NCBI RefSeq assembly: GCF_024166365.1
Contig: NC_064821.1
Span: 51,301,093-51,365,092 of the forward strand
Reading direction: 5' to 3'
Length of the DNA: 64,000 nt
DNA from: Elephas maximus indicus
Taxonomy: Eukaryota; Chordata; Mammalia; Proboscidea; Elephantidae
Below the pieces are notes generated by a model. The model was not told the origin of the DNA. It saw only the letters and a list, made by a program, of their open reading frames with translations, and ran no database searches. Numbering within the stretch: position 1 is the first letter of the stretch; each line of letters opens with the position of its first letter. Shown one piece after another: positions 35,592-46,450 of the stretch. Position numbers and translations under genes: made by a program.

Positions 35592-36094
35592 TATCTCATT
35601 TAAGCCTTGCGGCCATCTCATGGCATATGAATTCTTATCCCCACTTAATATATGGGAAAATCAAGGTTCAGAGAAGCCAGGAGAATTTCTCAAGACCACA
35701 CAGCTAGAAGAGGAGAGTTAAGATTTGGGTCTGAATAAAGCAAACTCCTTCAAAATAGCCCACTGCCCTGCATTGCTTCTGGTTGTTTATTTATTATTTA
35801 TTCATTCAATAAGTACCTTTTGTCAAAAGATTCATTTACTTGATGGTTTTCAAAAAAAAAAAACGTCATTTCCTCTGCCGGCTGGCTGGTGAGGGGGTAG
35901 GGGGAAGAATGGTCACCAGAGTTTATCTCCGGTCATCACTCAGGGGCCCAAGACGGACGTCTCACCTCTGCATCTCAGGCTCTGTCCCCAGCCAGGACAG
36001 CCCAGACCTATCTGCCTTGCGGGATGGGCTTAAGCAGAAGCCTCACTGCAAGGCTTAGACTATGAAAGACAATTCCTCTCCGTAAGCGGTTAGG

Positions 36095-36190
36095 GTTCTG
36101 CAGGTGGGGAAACTACTTCAGAGAAGGCAAGTGAGTTGGCTATTGTCACACAGCGTGTTGGTGGCAGAGTCTGAATCTCGGCATCTCAGC
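36095..36190 (-). mobile_element. MIR fragment
   Basis: Antisense MIR: GCAGGTGGGGAAACTACTTC, TTGTCACACAGCGTGTTGG. Confidence 0.5.
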
Positions 36191-36434
36191 CTGGGGCTCT
36201 TCTTGTGTTGCCAAGCTGCCTCCTTAAGAGTGTGGGAAGTGTCCAAATGCACCAGTGAAGGAGACTGAAAGATGTAGCAATAAACCTAACAGCTCCCTTC
36301 CAGGAGCAGGAGGTGGAATGCTGCTGGATTTTTCTGCCTGAGTCCTCTCTGTCCCCTCTGACATCAAGCCTGACCCTCCTGACCTGCCCCGGGTCCCCAC
36401 CTATTCGTCATTACTACCTTCATCATCAACAACC

Positions 36435-36605
36435 ACGATACTAGCAAATGTGCCAGGCATTTCTCTAATTTAAAGCCTTTACATATGTTAATTGATGTAA
36501 TCCCCTTAGTAATCCTAGAGGCAGGCATCGTTTTTCCGTTTTAAGAATGAAGGAACTGCAGCTAGAGAGGATGAGTAACCTGCATAAGGCCACAGAGCTA
36601 GTAAA
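36435..36605 (-). mobile_element. MIR fragment
   Basis: Antisense MIR: AATGTGCCAGGCATTTCTC, TAATCCTAGAGGCAGGCATC, CCACAGAGCTAGTAAAGAGC. Confidence 0.65.
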
Positions 36606-37870
36606 GAGCCCCTGCTTACCCCCAGGTTGACTCAGGGGATGAGAAGGGGGAAGGTTTGGAGCCAAAGCCATGAGAGAGGAAGATCTGATGGGCATCAGCA
36701 GCTATTTATATTTCACTTCCAGGTCTTATCACACTTGCTGGCATTTGTTCTGGCAGCGGCTGAGACTCTACCAAATCCTCAAAGGAAAAAGCTGAGGGCA
36801 GGGCCCTGGGACCAGCCTCTGGAGGAAGTTCCAGAAGCCAGGGTATGGGTATATTTCTCCCTGAACTTGGAAGAGAACCCACTAAGAGGGGGCTTCACAA
36901 CATGCTGCACCCCTGGCATGCCCTGGATTTGGGCATCTCACTTCCTCATTTATGGAAAGCTGGGCAATTTGAAAGTGGCCGTTGGGTGGCCATTGGTATG
37001 CAGTGAGTCTGATGACTGGAAATCAGGAGGGGGATGGGAACAATAGGAAGGATTTGCTTGTATTTGGATACCAGTGGGTACATTCAGGTCCCTGGTGGGG
37101 GACACTCCTTGGAGCCAGGGAGTAATGTCCCAGAAGATAGCAACACCCTCTACTACCAAAGGCCTTATCCTAATCTCCTATTCCATAAGCATTTGCCATC
37201 CCATAAGTGAGCAGCCCCACTGGTGTCAGGCGCTGAGCATGCAGAGTGGAAAAGTCTCTGTCCTCGAAGAGCTCTCTGGAGTCCCTGTCCCCACCCCTGG
37301 AGCCTCTTACCCTGGGAGCACAAGTGATGGATGAGCAGCGGTGGCACCCAGTTCTCCCACCTGGACAGAAGAGAGACCCGGTTTCCTCTGAAGCTCAGAG
37401 GACATGATCCAGGAAAGTGATCACTGTGGGTGTCATGCCAAGGACAGGAAGAGAGTGCCCATGGGTGGTGCTCAGTGCACCTGGGCACTCTCTCCAGCTC
37501 AATGTCATGGTGAGGGAGGGGTGCAGTGGGGAAGGCTCAACCTCACCCATCTGCCTGGAGGCATCCAGCACGTATGCTGGCACCTGGACCATGCATCCTT
37601 TGCCAAACCTTGTTAGGAGAGGAGATGTCCCTGCCAACTGGAAATCACTCCTGTCATGGAAGAGAATGGGGTGATTTTCTCGTCCCTGGGAAGAGTGGCT
37701 TCAGAGGGGCCCAGGTCAGAACAGTTGAGACCAATTGGTTTTCTAGGACCTTTGGGAAGGACTATGTATTTTCCCCCACTGTCTTGGCCTTCGCACCGTC
37801 TGGAGAATTTCTGGTGTTGTGAGCTGGGGGAGTTAGCACGATGATCACCCCAATGATAACGAGGATTAGA
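36606..37870. other. Intronic, nothing clearly recognised
   Basis: Mostly unique sequence. A weak L2-like piece lies near 37,190-37,275 (CAGGCGCTGAGCATGCAGAG). Confidence 0.35.
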
Positions 37871-37874
37871 ATAA

Positions 37875-38048
37875 TGGCCAACACACGTTGAATGTGTTCT
37901 ACAGGGTATAGAGCTTTATAGGTATTATCTCCTTTCACCCTTATGCCTACCTTAGGAGAGGACTGCCATTATTATCTCCACCTTAAGGATGAACAATGTG
38001 AAGCATAAAGGTACCAAGTAGATTGCCCAACTGCTAGTAACCAAGGAG
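37875..38048 (-). mobile_element. MIR fragment
   Basis: Antisense MIR: TAGGAGAGGACTGCCATTAT, CTCCACCTTAAGGATGAACA. Confidence 0.55.
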
Positions 38049-40030
38049 ATAGGGTTCTTCCCAGGCAGGCTGGCCACATGCTTCGTAAGCACAACCACCA
38101 TGGAATGACTAAAGCCCCCACCCTCCAGCCTTTATATTGACTTGATTTGGGTCTTTAATGATGGGAATTATTGAAGCCAATAATCTGGGTAATTTATACA
38201 TGTGGACTCAGCTGTGTCCTGGTCAGCAGTGAAACATGGGTTGACCATTTGATTCTTGATTGCCAAGCAACCAAGCAGATCACTGTTACGACAATGTCCA
38301 GATGTGAGCAGCATCCAGCAGCCTGGCAGGACTTTTCTAGTTCTCCTCTAGATGTTTCCCCTTTTCACCCCATGTAGACATAGCTGAGACTTGCATCACT
38401 CTGGCCATGATTGTGTGTGGGAAATCTGGTTTTAAAACATCATTTTGTGGCTTCACAAACCTAGGGTGTTGGTTTTGTCTCTTTCCTGCAATCTAGGCCT
38501 GAAAGACATTAGGCCAATGCTGGAGGGAAATCGGGCTTTTTGGGAAAGTGTCCACAGTTGGAGGGGAAACCTCTCTCCTTCCCTTCTTTGGTCGGGGATG
38601 CTGGGAAAAGGCTGGCTGGGGAACAGCACTGCAGACTAGTAGCTGCTACATGTTCCACGTAAGGACCCCTAACTTTCCATCCCAGTCTTTCAGAGACTTT
38701 GAATAGATGGTCCCAGAGTAACGTAGGCAGGAATTTGTGATGAACAGGGACATGTCAGCCAAGAGACATTCTTGGGCATTAACAAGCATGAGAATAGATC
38801 TGGGGTGAGAAGGTTCTTTGAGCCTCTGGGAGGAAAGGAATTTGAGGTATCACAAAGCCAAGACTATGCTTATTTAACAGAAAATCCTTGTTTTATACAG
38901 CAAGCACCAACAAGTAAATGAAAGAATGAATTGGTAAATGTATAAATTAGTGAATGGGGCTGAGGGATTCGGACCTCCAGGGCCATCATTTGGCAGGGTT
39001 TGACCCCAAGTGCTGATGAAGGGAAGGGTCCTCCCTTCCAAGAGCACCCCCCCCCCCCGCCATCTTAAAAGAGCTTCCTGCACCCGGGGAAAAGCTGAGG
39101 GCCTACCCTGCCTTCTAGAGGAGTCCCCTGAGTCTGGAAAGCCAGGGGAGGAGAATTTTAGATTAGATTGGACAGATTCCCCTCCTGTGAGCACATGGGG
39201 AAGAGGTGACTGAGCCCAGATCTAGGTTGGTGGTGGTGGTGGTAGTGGCGGCTGCTAAGAGGTTGATTGGATGCTCAGAGGGTGTGCATGTAGGTAATCG
39301 TTTGGCCAGGGTTGGAGGAGGCAGCCCCCCCCCATCCAACAGCTTTGCGGGGCCTGAGGGGCCTCCAGCATCTCCTTGCCTTGTCTGCTTTTTTATCTGG
39401 TACTGGCCTCCTTGAACCCTTGACAGGCCCAGGCAGCAGGAGGTGGAGATCCCCAGGTTTCTGGGGGGTGGGGGAGAAGGGGGGAGACATTTGCCCTGAG
39501 GTTTATAACTTCCTTTCCAGGCAGTGAGGCTGGGCTACAGCCCACTCCCAAGGTTCCACCCTAACTAGGAAAGGAGGATTGTGGTTTGAGGGTCCCAAAC
39601 CAGTCATGGTGGCACCTCTGCAGCTGTGAACATTTTACATCATGTGTCTTTTTTTCCTTTCAGCTTCCAATTTATCCTCAAGCTTCATTTTGTGTGGTAT
39701 GGGGCTGAGATGAGTCTTGCAATGGCCCTGGGCCTGGGTGTCCTGGGGTGGGGACATCAGTCTTACCCAGAGCTAAGAACTGACAGGTGCCCACCTGCTG
39801 TGTCGCAGAGAAGTTGATAGCACCCAGCACGCAGCTGTTCCTGTCACTTGACCTGATGTTACAGTAGGACCCACCCTGCGAGCCCCCCTCCAGTATACAA
39901 TAGCCTCTGGATCAGGATGAAGTGGAGCCCCTTCAGCTTCTAGCCCCCCATTCTCTGCTCTCCACTTTGGGCATCGACCGAGAATCAGAGGAGGAGGGGC
40001 TTTGAGAGCACCTCTTCCCAGGTGATGGGG
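38049..40030. other. Intronic unique sequence with simple runs
   Basis: A C homopolymer (39,047-39,058) and a GGT-rich tract (39,226-39,245) are the only clear repeats. Confidence 0.4.
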
Positions 40031-40032
40031 GA

Positions 40033-40100
40033 ACAACCCATCCAGAGATCTTAAGTGACTTGTCCAAGGTCACACAGCAGGACATAGGTGGAGCAGGTCC
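40033..40100 (-). mobile_element. MIR core fragment
   Basis: AAGTGACTTGTCCAAGGTCA followed by CACAGCAGGACATAGGTGG. Confidence 0.5.
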
Positions 40101-40204
40101 CTAACTCCCAACTTTTGGGGCTACTTCTGCTGCTCCAGGCACCCATCCTCTACCTCCCCACCTCCCCCACCCCAAGCTGGAGCTCCCAGGAAGAGCTGGC
40201 TGGA

Positions 40205-40375
40205 GTGGAGATGCAAGGGAAATCGTTTTACATATTTGTTAATCAGGTCTTGGAGAGAGAGAAGGGCTCCCGAGCTCATCAGCCAGGAAGGAATCTAATT
40301 TGGCTTTTATGACTATGGTTATTGGTCAAATATTGTGATCTTTTTATTTTATTTTTTATTAACCCAACAGTCTGG
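40205..40375. other. A/T-rich non-repetitive block
   Basis: Contains TTGTTAATCA, TTATTGGTCAAATATTG and TTTTTATTAACC in otherwise G/C-rich surroundings. No repeat signature is visible. It may be a conserved non-coding element; untested. Confidence 0.3.
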
Positions 40376-40918
40376 GGGCTGGGGTATGGGACTGGCTGCT
40401 GGGCCCAGTGGGTCCTCTGGGCTTGGCGGCTGCAAAGTCCCCAGCCTCACATCACACCACGCTGGCATGGGTGAGGGGTGGTGGAGGGAGCGGCCTGGAC
40501 GGGTTGGCCAAGGCAGGCAGTGAGGGTTTTCTGGAACCTTCTGACCCTCAGTCAAGGGGCGTCTGGGGACCTCTGAGCCGTATTTCACAGGTTCCGCAAG
40601 TGTTACTGGTTTTATTAAGGTTTTATTGCCTTCTCTTCAGAAATGCCCGGGCTGCTGCCTGGGCTCTGGAGCCATTGTTGGTGGATCAGGCCAGGAGGTT
40701 TGACTGTGCTGGAGGGGAGGGAGTGGCCTGAGAGGGTTGGGGGAAAAAGCCAACACAGCCGCCCTCTCTTCTTCCCTGAAAGGGCAAGAGTGGGTCAGGC
40801 GGGGTGGAATTCCTTTCGGCAGTGGAGCACGGTGGCTAAAAGGATGAGCTCTGAAGCCAACCTGCAGAGACTCAGAGCCTAGCCCCGCTGCAAGCTGCCT
40901 CGCTGAGCTAAGGTTGGA

Positions 40919-41264
40919 TGTTGTTGTTAGCTGCCCTTGTGTTGGCCCCCAACTCATGGCTACCCCACACACAATGGAACAAAACACTACCCAGGACTGT
41001 GCCATCCCCATGATTGGTTGCAGCTCAGACCCTTGTGGTCCATAAGGTCTTCACTGGCTGATTTTTGGTGGTAGATTGCCAGGCCTTTCTTCCTAGTCTG
41101 TGTTAGTCTGGAAGTTCTGCTGAAACCTGTTCGCCATTATAGCAACACTCGAGCCTCCACTGAGAGATAGGTGGTAGCTATGCATGAGGTACATTGGCTA
41201 GAATAGAACCCGAGTCTCCCACATGGGAGGTGAGAAGTTTTCCACTGAACCACCACTGCCCCCT
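40919..41264 (-). mobile_element. Long tRNA-derived SINE with RTE-like body and tail
   Basis: Read on the minus strand it begins with a tRNA-like head (A-box-like TGGTTCAGTGGAAAAC, B-box-like GGTTCTATTC). A middle segment (GTTTCAGCAGAACTTCCAGA, GGAAGAAAGGCCTGGCAATC) resembles the RTE 5' region seen near 52,870. It ends in the RTE 3' tail (GCTAACAACAAC). At about 346 bp it is longer than the other SINEs here. Confidence 0.75.
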
Positions 41265-41275
41265 GAATTTGGATA

Positions 41276-41332
41276 CCAAACCAAAAAACCAAACCCGTTG
41301 CCATCGAGTTGATTTCCGACTCGTAATGTTGG
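41276..41332 (-). mobile_element. AfroSINE 3' tail only
   Basis: Only the tail (CCCGTTGCCATCGAGTTGAT) is present, directly beside the longer SINE. Confidence 0.65.
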
Positions 41333-41382
41333 ATAGAGATGGTATAAACAAGTAAAGCACCTAGCATGTGCTGGGCACACAA

Positions 41383-41401
41383 TAAAAAAAAAAAAAAAAA
41401 C
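41383..41401. repeat. Poly-A run
   Basis: A run of about 18 A residues. Confidence 0.85.
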
Positions 41402-41754
41402 AGTAGTGCTCAGCAAATGGTAAACAGAATTAATTGCTCCTCTTGCTCCCTGCCCCAGCCCTGTGCTCTGGGCCAGGCAGATGGTAAGCAAGCCCTCGGG
41501 CTTATTTTTTCTCATCGCCTGGGCCTGCCAGTCGACAGATCAGGGTGAGCTGTTTGTGTCCCCTCTCTGGACCAAAGCCCTGACCCCGGCCCAAATGCCA
41601 TCATTTCTCCCCTCCCTATGGCTGGAGGAAGGGATGCTCAGAGAAGGGAGTCTGAGACCCAGAGCCTGAGTCTGTCCCCAGAGACACAGTAGGAGCTCTG
41701 GTGGGAAGGCTAAAGGCTGGAGGAGGCCACTGCGAACTGGGAAGGGGTACCAGG

Positions 41755-41938
41755 GGCTTTCAGAGACTAGTCCTCAGACCGCCCTGCAACAGAATCACCT
41801 GGGAAGGTGGTTTATATCCAGATTCCTGGGCCCCAGCCTCAGAGAGTCTGATTTATTAGATCCGGTATATGGCCCAGGAACTTGCATTTTAACAAGTGCA
41901 CCAGGCGATTCTGAGTCACAGTAAAGTCCAAGGGGTCA
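41755..41938 (+). mobile_element. MER5-type hAT transposon
   Basis: Contains CAACAGAATCACCTGGGAAG, TCCTGGGCCCCAGCCTCAGA and ATTTTAACAAGTGCACCAGG. Confidence 0.65.
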
Positions 41939-42004
41939 AGAAGAAAGATTCTGTTCCAGCCGACTCTGGATCTGCCCACAAGTAGGGGCCACATTTGGGG
42001 CTCT

Positions 42005-42185
42005 TCCCATCTGAGAAGTTCTTAATAATCATACCGGCTGCCATGACTCAGCAAGGGGGTTATCACCACCCCCATTTTATAGATGAGGAAACTGAGACTC
42101 CGAGAGGGTCAAAAACTTGCCCAAGGCACCTGGCTAGTGGCGGAGCCAGGGTTTGAGCCCAGGTCCATCTGACTGCAAAATCTAT
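42005..42185 (-). mobile_element. MIR
   Basis: Antisense MIR: CCCCCATTTTATAGATGAGG, TTGAGCCCAGGTCCATCTGA. Confidence 0.75.
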
Positions 42186-42688
42186 GCTTAGCTCACCCCC
42201 ACTTCAATCTCTCTCCTATCTCTCCTCTGCTGGTTGCTCTCAGTAGCCGATACTCCTCCTAGCTTTGGGGGGAGCAGTTCTGTCCCACTGAACCCACCAG
42301 AGAGAGAAAATGCAGAATGGGTTAAAGTGACTGTGGCTGTTGTGACCATACGTGTGGGTTCTCTCTGGTGCTGGCTGGGACACTTCTTTGGGTGATATAT
42401 GGACCAGAGCCAAGCTGATTTGCGTGATATATAGTGAACTGTTGGATTTACGAGTCAGCGCCCAGTTTCCTCACCAGCTATCAGCCCAGGGAGGCCAGCC
42501 GTCCTTCATCTGCCCATCTCCAGCCCGCCCTCCTCTAGGCTCTTCATCTGAGAAATGAGGGCCTTGGGCAGGCTCATCACAGAGCTCCAGCCCCACTCCC
42601 TTCTCCCCCACCCCTACCTGAGCTCCAAATAAATAAGCTTAGGAGGGGTCATGTGCATCCCCCCGAATTTCCTGCCCTCGGCTGGCAG
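42186..42688. other. Intronic, nothing recognised
   Basis: No repeat family or exon could be supported. Confidence 0.4.
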
Positions 42689-42689
42689 A

Positions 42690-43068
42690 TGAGATCCCTC
42701 GGTGGTGCAAGCAGTTTGTACTCCACCGTTAACCTAAAGGTTGGCTGTTTGAACCCACCCAGTGGTGCTGCAGAAGAAAAGCCTGGCAATCTGCTTCCAT
42801 AAAAGTTGTTAGTTGCTGCTGAGCCCATCCCAACTCATGGTTACACCATGCGTGCAGAGTAAAACTGCTCTGTCAGGTTTTCAAGGGTGTGGCCTTTCGG
42901 AAGCAGATTTCCAGGCCTGTCTTCCCAGGCACCTCTGGTGGTTTGAACCACTAACCTTTCAACTAGTAGTCTAGCGCTTAACCATTGTACCACTGAGGGA
43001 CTAGGAAACCTTATGGAGCAGTTCTACTCTAGTACATGGTGTCACCATGAGTCAGAATCACCTCAATG
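42690..43068 (+). mobile_element. AfroSINE (type B) interrupted by another SINE
   Basis: The left part (42690-42804, ending at the body) and the right tail (about 43001-43068, AACCTTATGGAGCAGTTCTA) are separated by an antisense SINE. Confidence 0.8.
42805..43000 (-). mobile_element. AfroSINE (type B) nested inside another
   Basis: Antisense copy, GTTGTTAGTTGCTGCTGAGC through TTGTACCACTGAGGGACT, inserted in the body of the host SINE. Confidence 0.85.
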
Positions 43069-43069
43069 T

Positions 43070-43270
43070 GCCTGGGTGGTGCAAATAGTTAAATTCTCAA
43101 CTACTAGCCAAACGGTTGGCAATTTAAACCCACCCAGAGGTACCTCAGAAGTAAGGCCTGGCAATCTGCCTCCAAAAGGTCATGGCCATGAAAACCCTTT
43201 GGAGCACAGTTCTACTCTGCAACACATGAGGTCTTCATGAGTTGGAATTGACTCAGTGGCCACTGGTGTG
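43070..43270 (+). mobile_element. AfroSINE (type B)
   Basis: Third SINE of the cluster: head CCTGGGTGGTGCAAATAG, body AAGGCCTGGCAATCTGCC. Confidence 0.85.
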
Positions 43271-43796
43271 GTGGTGGCAAGTATAGCCAACAAGGATGGT
43301 GTTTCTTAGGGGGCAGCACATGTGATGGGGAATAGGTGCAGGTGCCTACTTTAGCTGCAGCCACAAAGCCGGCTTTCCCCAGGGCTGGGGCAGGGAGCAT
43401 GGGGGTGGTAGATTTAGGGTCTTCCTGCTGGATGAAGGGCTCAGGAAAGTGCTGGATGTTACCTAGCCATACCTTTTCCTCTCTGGGTTTGGAGGTCATT
43501 CCCTGGCTGTTTCCACTTTCATTTGAAATTCCGGGTAGGACTTGGGATTTCCTGCAAGGAGGCTCTGGGAAGGCTCTACGGTCCAGCCGTCTGGATGGGG
43601 CTCCCTGCTTCATCTTCACTTTTCCTCTGGGATGCTCCACGCTGCATGCACCCATTGAAGGGAAGGCTTAGCTTCTGAGAATGGTAGAGCCACCTTCCTT
43701 TATGTCATGCCCTGAGCTGTCACCTACTGAAAGCAGAATTGCCAAGATCTGAGTGATTTCAGGTCTTGTGGGGATGGCACCAAAAAGAACATTGAC

Positions 43797-43936
43797 CATT
43801 GAGTTTTCAATGGCTGTGACCTTTCAAAATTAGATTGCCGGGCCTTTCTTCTGAGGTGCCCCTGGGTGGACTCGAACTGCCAACCTATCCATTAGCAGCC
43901 AAGTGCGTTAACAGTTTGTGCCACCCAGGGACTCCA
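43797..43936 (-). mobile_element. AfroSINE (type B), tail missing
   Basis: Antisense head and body (GCCGGGCCTTTCTTCTGAGG, GTGCCACCCAGGGACTCC). The RTE-like tail is absent. Confidence 0.75.
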
Positions 43937-44029
43937 TGGGGATGGTGAAAACCTTGTTAAACGGCAATGGGTTTCCACAGTGAATACTGGTATCTTGGCT
44001 CTCAAGTAACTCAAGGGCTGCCTGGTATG

Positions 44030-44145
44030 GCAAAAAGAGCCTGGGCCTTGAGGTTGGCAGACTGAGGTTCGAAATCAGGTTTTGCCCTTTGTTAGCTGTG
44101 TGGCCACAAGGAAGTCACTTACCCTCTCTGACTCTGTGAAGTGGA
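44030..44145 (+). mobile_element. MIR fragment
   Basis: Sense MIR: GAGGTTCGAAATCAGGTTTT, GGAAGTCACTTACCCTCTCT. Confidence 0.6.
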
Positions 44146-44444
44146 ATGCTCGTGATGCATCCCTCGCAGGGATGACGTCAGGATTAGAGATGATGGATAA
44201 AGAGTACTTGGCCCTTGGTAAACTCACAGATAGTTACTGTAATTATCTTAGTCACGTCAGGGTTTTCACGTTGAGCAACGTGGGCTTTTGCCTTCATCCC
44301 ACCTATTTGATTTTGCCCCAGTTTTACCACCATTTTATCAAGTAGGCCTGAGATCGAGTACCCAGGTCCAGGAGAAGGGATTAGGGATCTGGATGTAGCC
44401 ACACCGGGAGCTCTGAATATCAGGACCCAAAACAAACAAAAACA

Positions 44445-44643
44445 AAGCCAGGTGCCACCGAGTGGATTCTGACTCATGGTGACCCCATGTGTGTCAGAGC
44501 AGAACTGTGCTCCATAGTGTTTTCAACTGCTGATTTTTCAGAAGTAGATCACCAGGCCTTTCTTCCAAGGTGCCTCTGGGTGGACTTGAATCACCAGCCT
44601 TTTCATTAGCAGCCATTAACCATTTGCACCACCCAGGAACTCC
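44445..44643 (-). mobile_element. AfroSINE (type B)
   Basis: Antisense copy: GGTGCCACCGAGTGGATTCT, CAGGCCTTTCTTCCAAGGTG, TTTGCACCACCCAGGAACTC. Confidence 0.85.
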
Positions 44644-44645
44644 AC

Positions 44646-45395
44646 GAGGGACCAAGTCCTTGTCTTTCTTTTCCTCCCTTCTCCACCTCAGAGAAGCTGA
44701 CTTCACCCAAGGAAAGCCCCATGGCCAGGACACAGAGAAGGAAATAGTGTCCTCCCCACCTCAGCACGTCAGGTGTAAATGGCACTGTTCAACTCAAAAT
44801 ATTTCATTTTCAACTTCTGCTCAAATCCCTCAACCCAGGAGTAAGAGACTCAAAGATCCCAAGATGTTTTCAAGGATCAGAGCTGAACCGGGAAGGCAAA
44901 ACACACCAAGTCAGAAAGAAAAAGCTGATTAGCTCTTAACTGCCGTTAAATTATATATACACATACGTATTTTAAGTCAAATCTGCATGTCTAATGTGAT
45001 TTTTTTGATTACATTTTAATAGTCTGGCTGGGGTGGGGGAATAAAGAAGGAAAGGTTCTGTCATTCTTTGCCAGAAGGAGGAAAGTTGTAAATAAGGCCG
45101 CAGGGAAGCTCTGGCATAGTGCCACCACCCTAGGAGCTGCGCCGGAGAGAAGAGAGCCCTGTGGGGGGCTGGCGGTATCCTTGAGGCAACACTGCCTCCT
45201 GCCCGAACCTCATTCTACCCAGATCAGGCCATCCATCTGGCTTCTGGTTTGAAGAGTCTTTCTTCCCTTAGACCTTAAAAATAGCTTCCCTATTTTGCCT
45301 CTTGGATTCACATGTCATCTCCAGGCCTGACTGTCCTCTGGGGCTGCCAAAAACCACCTCTGGAATCTGGTGGCAACCCTTCAGGCCAAGTGTCT
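44646..45395. other. Intronic, A/T-rich then unique
   Basis: No clear repeat. An A/T-rich patch lies at 44,940-45,030. Confidence 0.35.
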
Positions 45396-45399
45396 CGCC

Positions 45400-45525
45400 C
45401 TGCCACTGATAATGTGACTTTGGGTAAATCCTTTCCCCTCGCTAGGCCTCCATTTCTCCATCTGTAAAATGGAGTTGAGCTAGGTGTGCTCTGAGGTCCC
45501 CTCTGGGTCCAATGGGCTGTAACTC
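45400..45525 (+). mobile_element. MIR
   Basis: Sense MIR: TGACTTTGGGTAAATCCTTT, CATTTCTCCATCTGTAAAAT. Confidence 0.7.
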
Positions 45526-45934
45526 ACTTCACTGTTCCTTTTAAAGACTCCTCTCTCCATCTCAGGGGAAAAGGAAGTTCCACACCTCCATTCACTCATT
45601 CAACATTTGCTAGCTTTCTCTGTTCCCAGGTCCTTCTGCTTTCGAGCCGGGATCTCTTCTGCTGCAACTTCAGTCAACTCTCCTTATTTTCTCTTTGGAG
45701 GACACCACTCTCCTCCCATGCCTATTAGAGTAACTCCTCAAAGAGGTGAAGGCCATCAGCAAAATCGCTTCCACACACATTCTATTTTTAAATAACATTC
45801 ATTTCTGAGTCCAAAAGTAAGGCTGTATCTGATCATTTCAGAAAAATTAGAGACAAATATAAAGAAGAAAATAAAAATCACCTCTAATCCTCCAAACAGA
45901 GAGAACCAGTGTTATTTTTTTTTTTTAATGCATA

Positions 45935-46343
45935 TATGTTGTTGTCATTGTTAGATGCCATGTAGTCAGTTCCAACTCATGGTGGCCCTGTGTACAACAG
46001 AATGAAACCTGGTCCTGCACCATCCTCACAATCATTGCTATGTTTGAGCCCACTGTTGCAGCCACTATGTCAATCCATCTGGTTGAAGGTCTTCCTCCTT
46101 TTCGTTGACCCTCTACCTTACCAAGCATGATGTCCTTCTCCAGGGACTGATCCCTCCTGATAACATGTCCAAGGTATGTGACATGAACTCCCACTATCTT
46201 CGCTTCTAAGGAGCATTCTGGCTGTACTTCTTCCAAGACAGATTTGTTTGTTCTTCTGGCAGTCCATGGTATATTCAATATTCTTCGCCAACACCATAAT
46301 TCAAAGGCATCAATTCCTCTTCGGTCTTCCTTATTCATTGTCT
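45935..46343 (-). mobile_element. RTE LINE 3' fragment
   Basis: Antisense 3' end of RTE. Its 3' tail is at 45,935-45,960 and it stops abruptly at the 'GACAATGAATAAGG' position of the element. It has premature stops and frame breaks. It abuts the plus-strand RTE block that follows. Confidence 0.85.
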
Positions 46344-46450
46344 TGGATCAGATGCAACTTAGAAGGACATAATATTGAAGTTGTCGAGGATTTCATTTTA
46401 CTTGGATCCACAGTCAACACCCATGGAAGCAGCAGTCAAGAAGTCAAGCA

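Larger units (their letters stand above)
35088..35740 (-). mobile_element. MIR split by two SINEs
   Basis: Left part CCTACTATGTGCCAAGCACT up to TCTCACTTA. The right part resumes at 35,592 with TATCTCATTTAAGCC and continues to GACCACACAGCTAGAAG. Confidence 0.7.
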
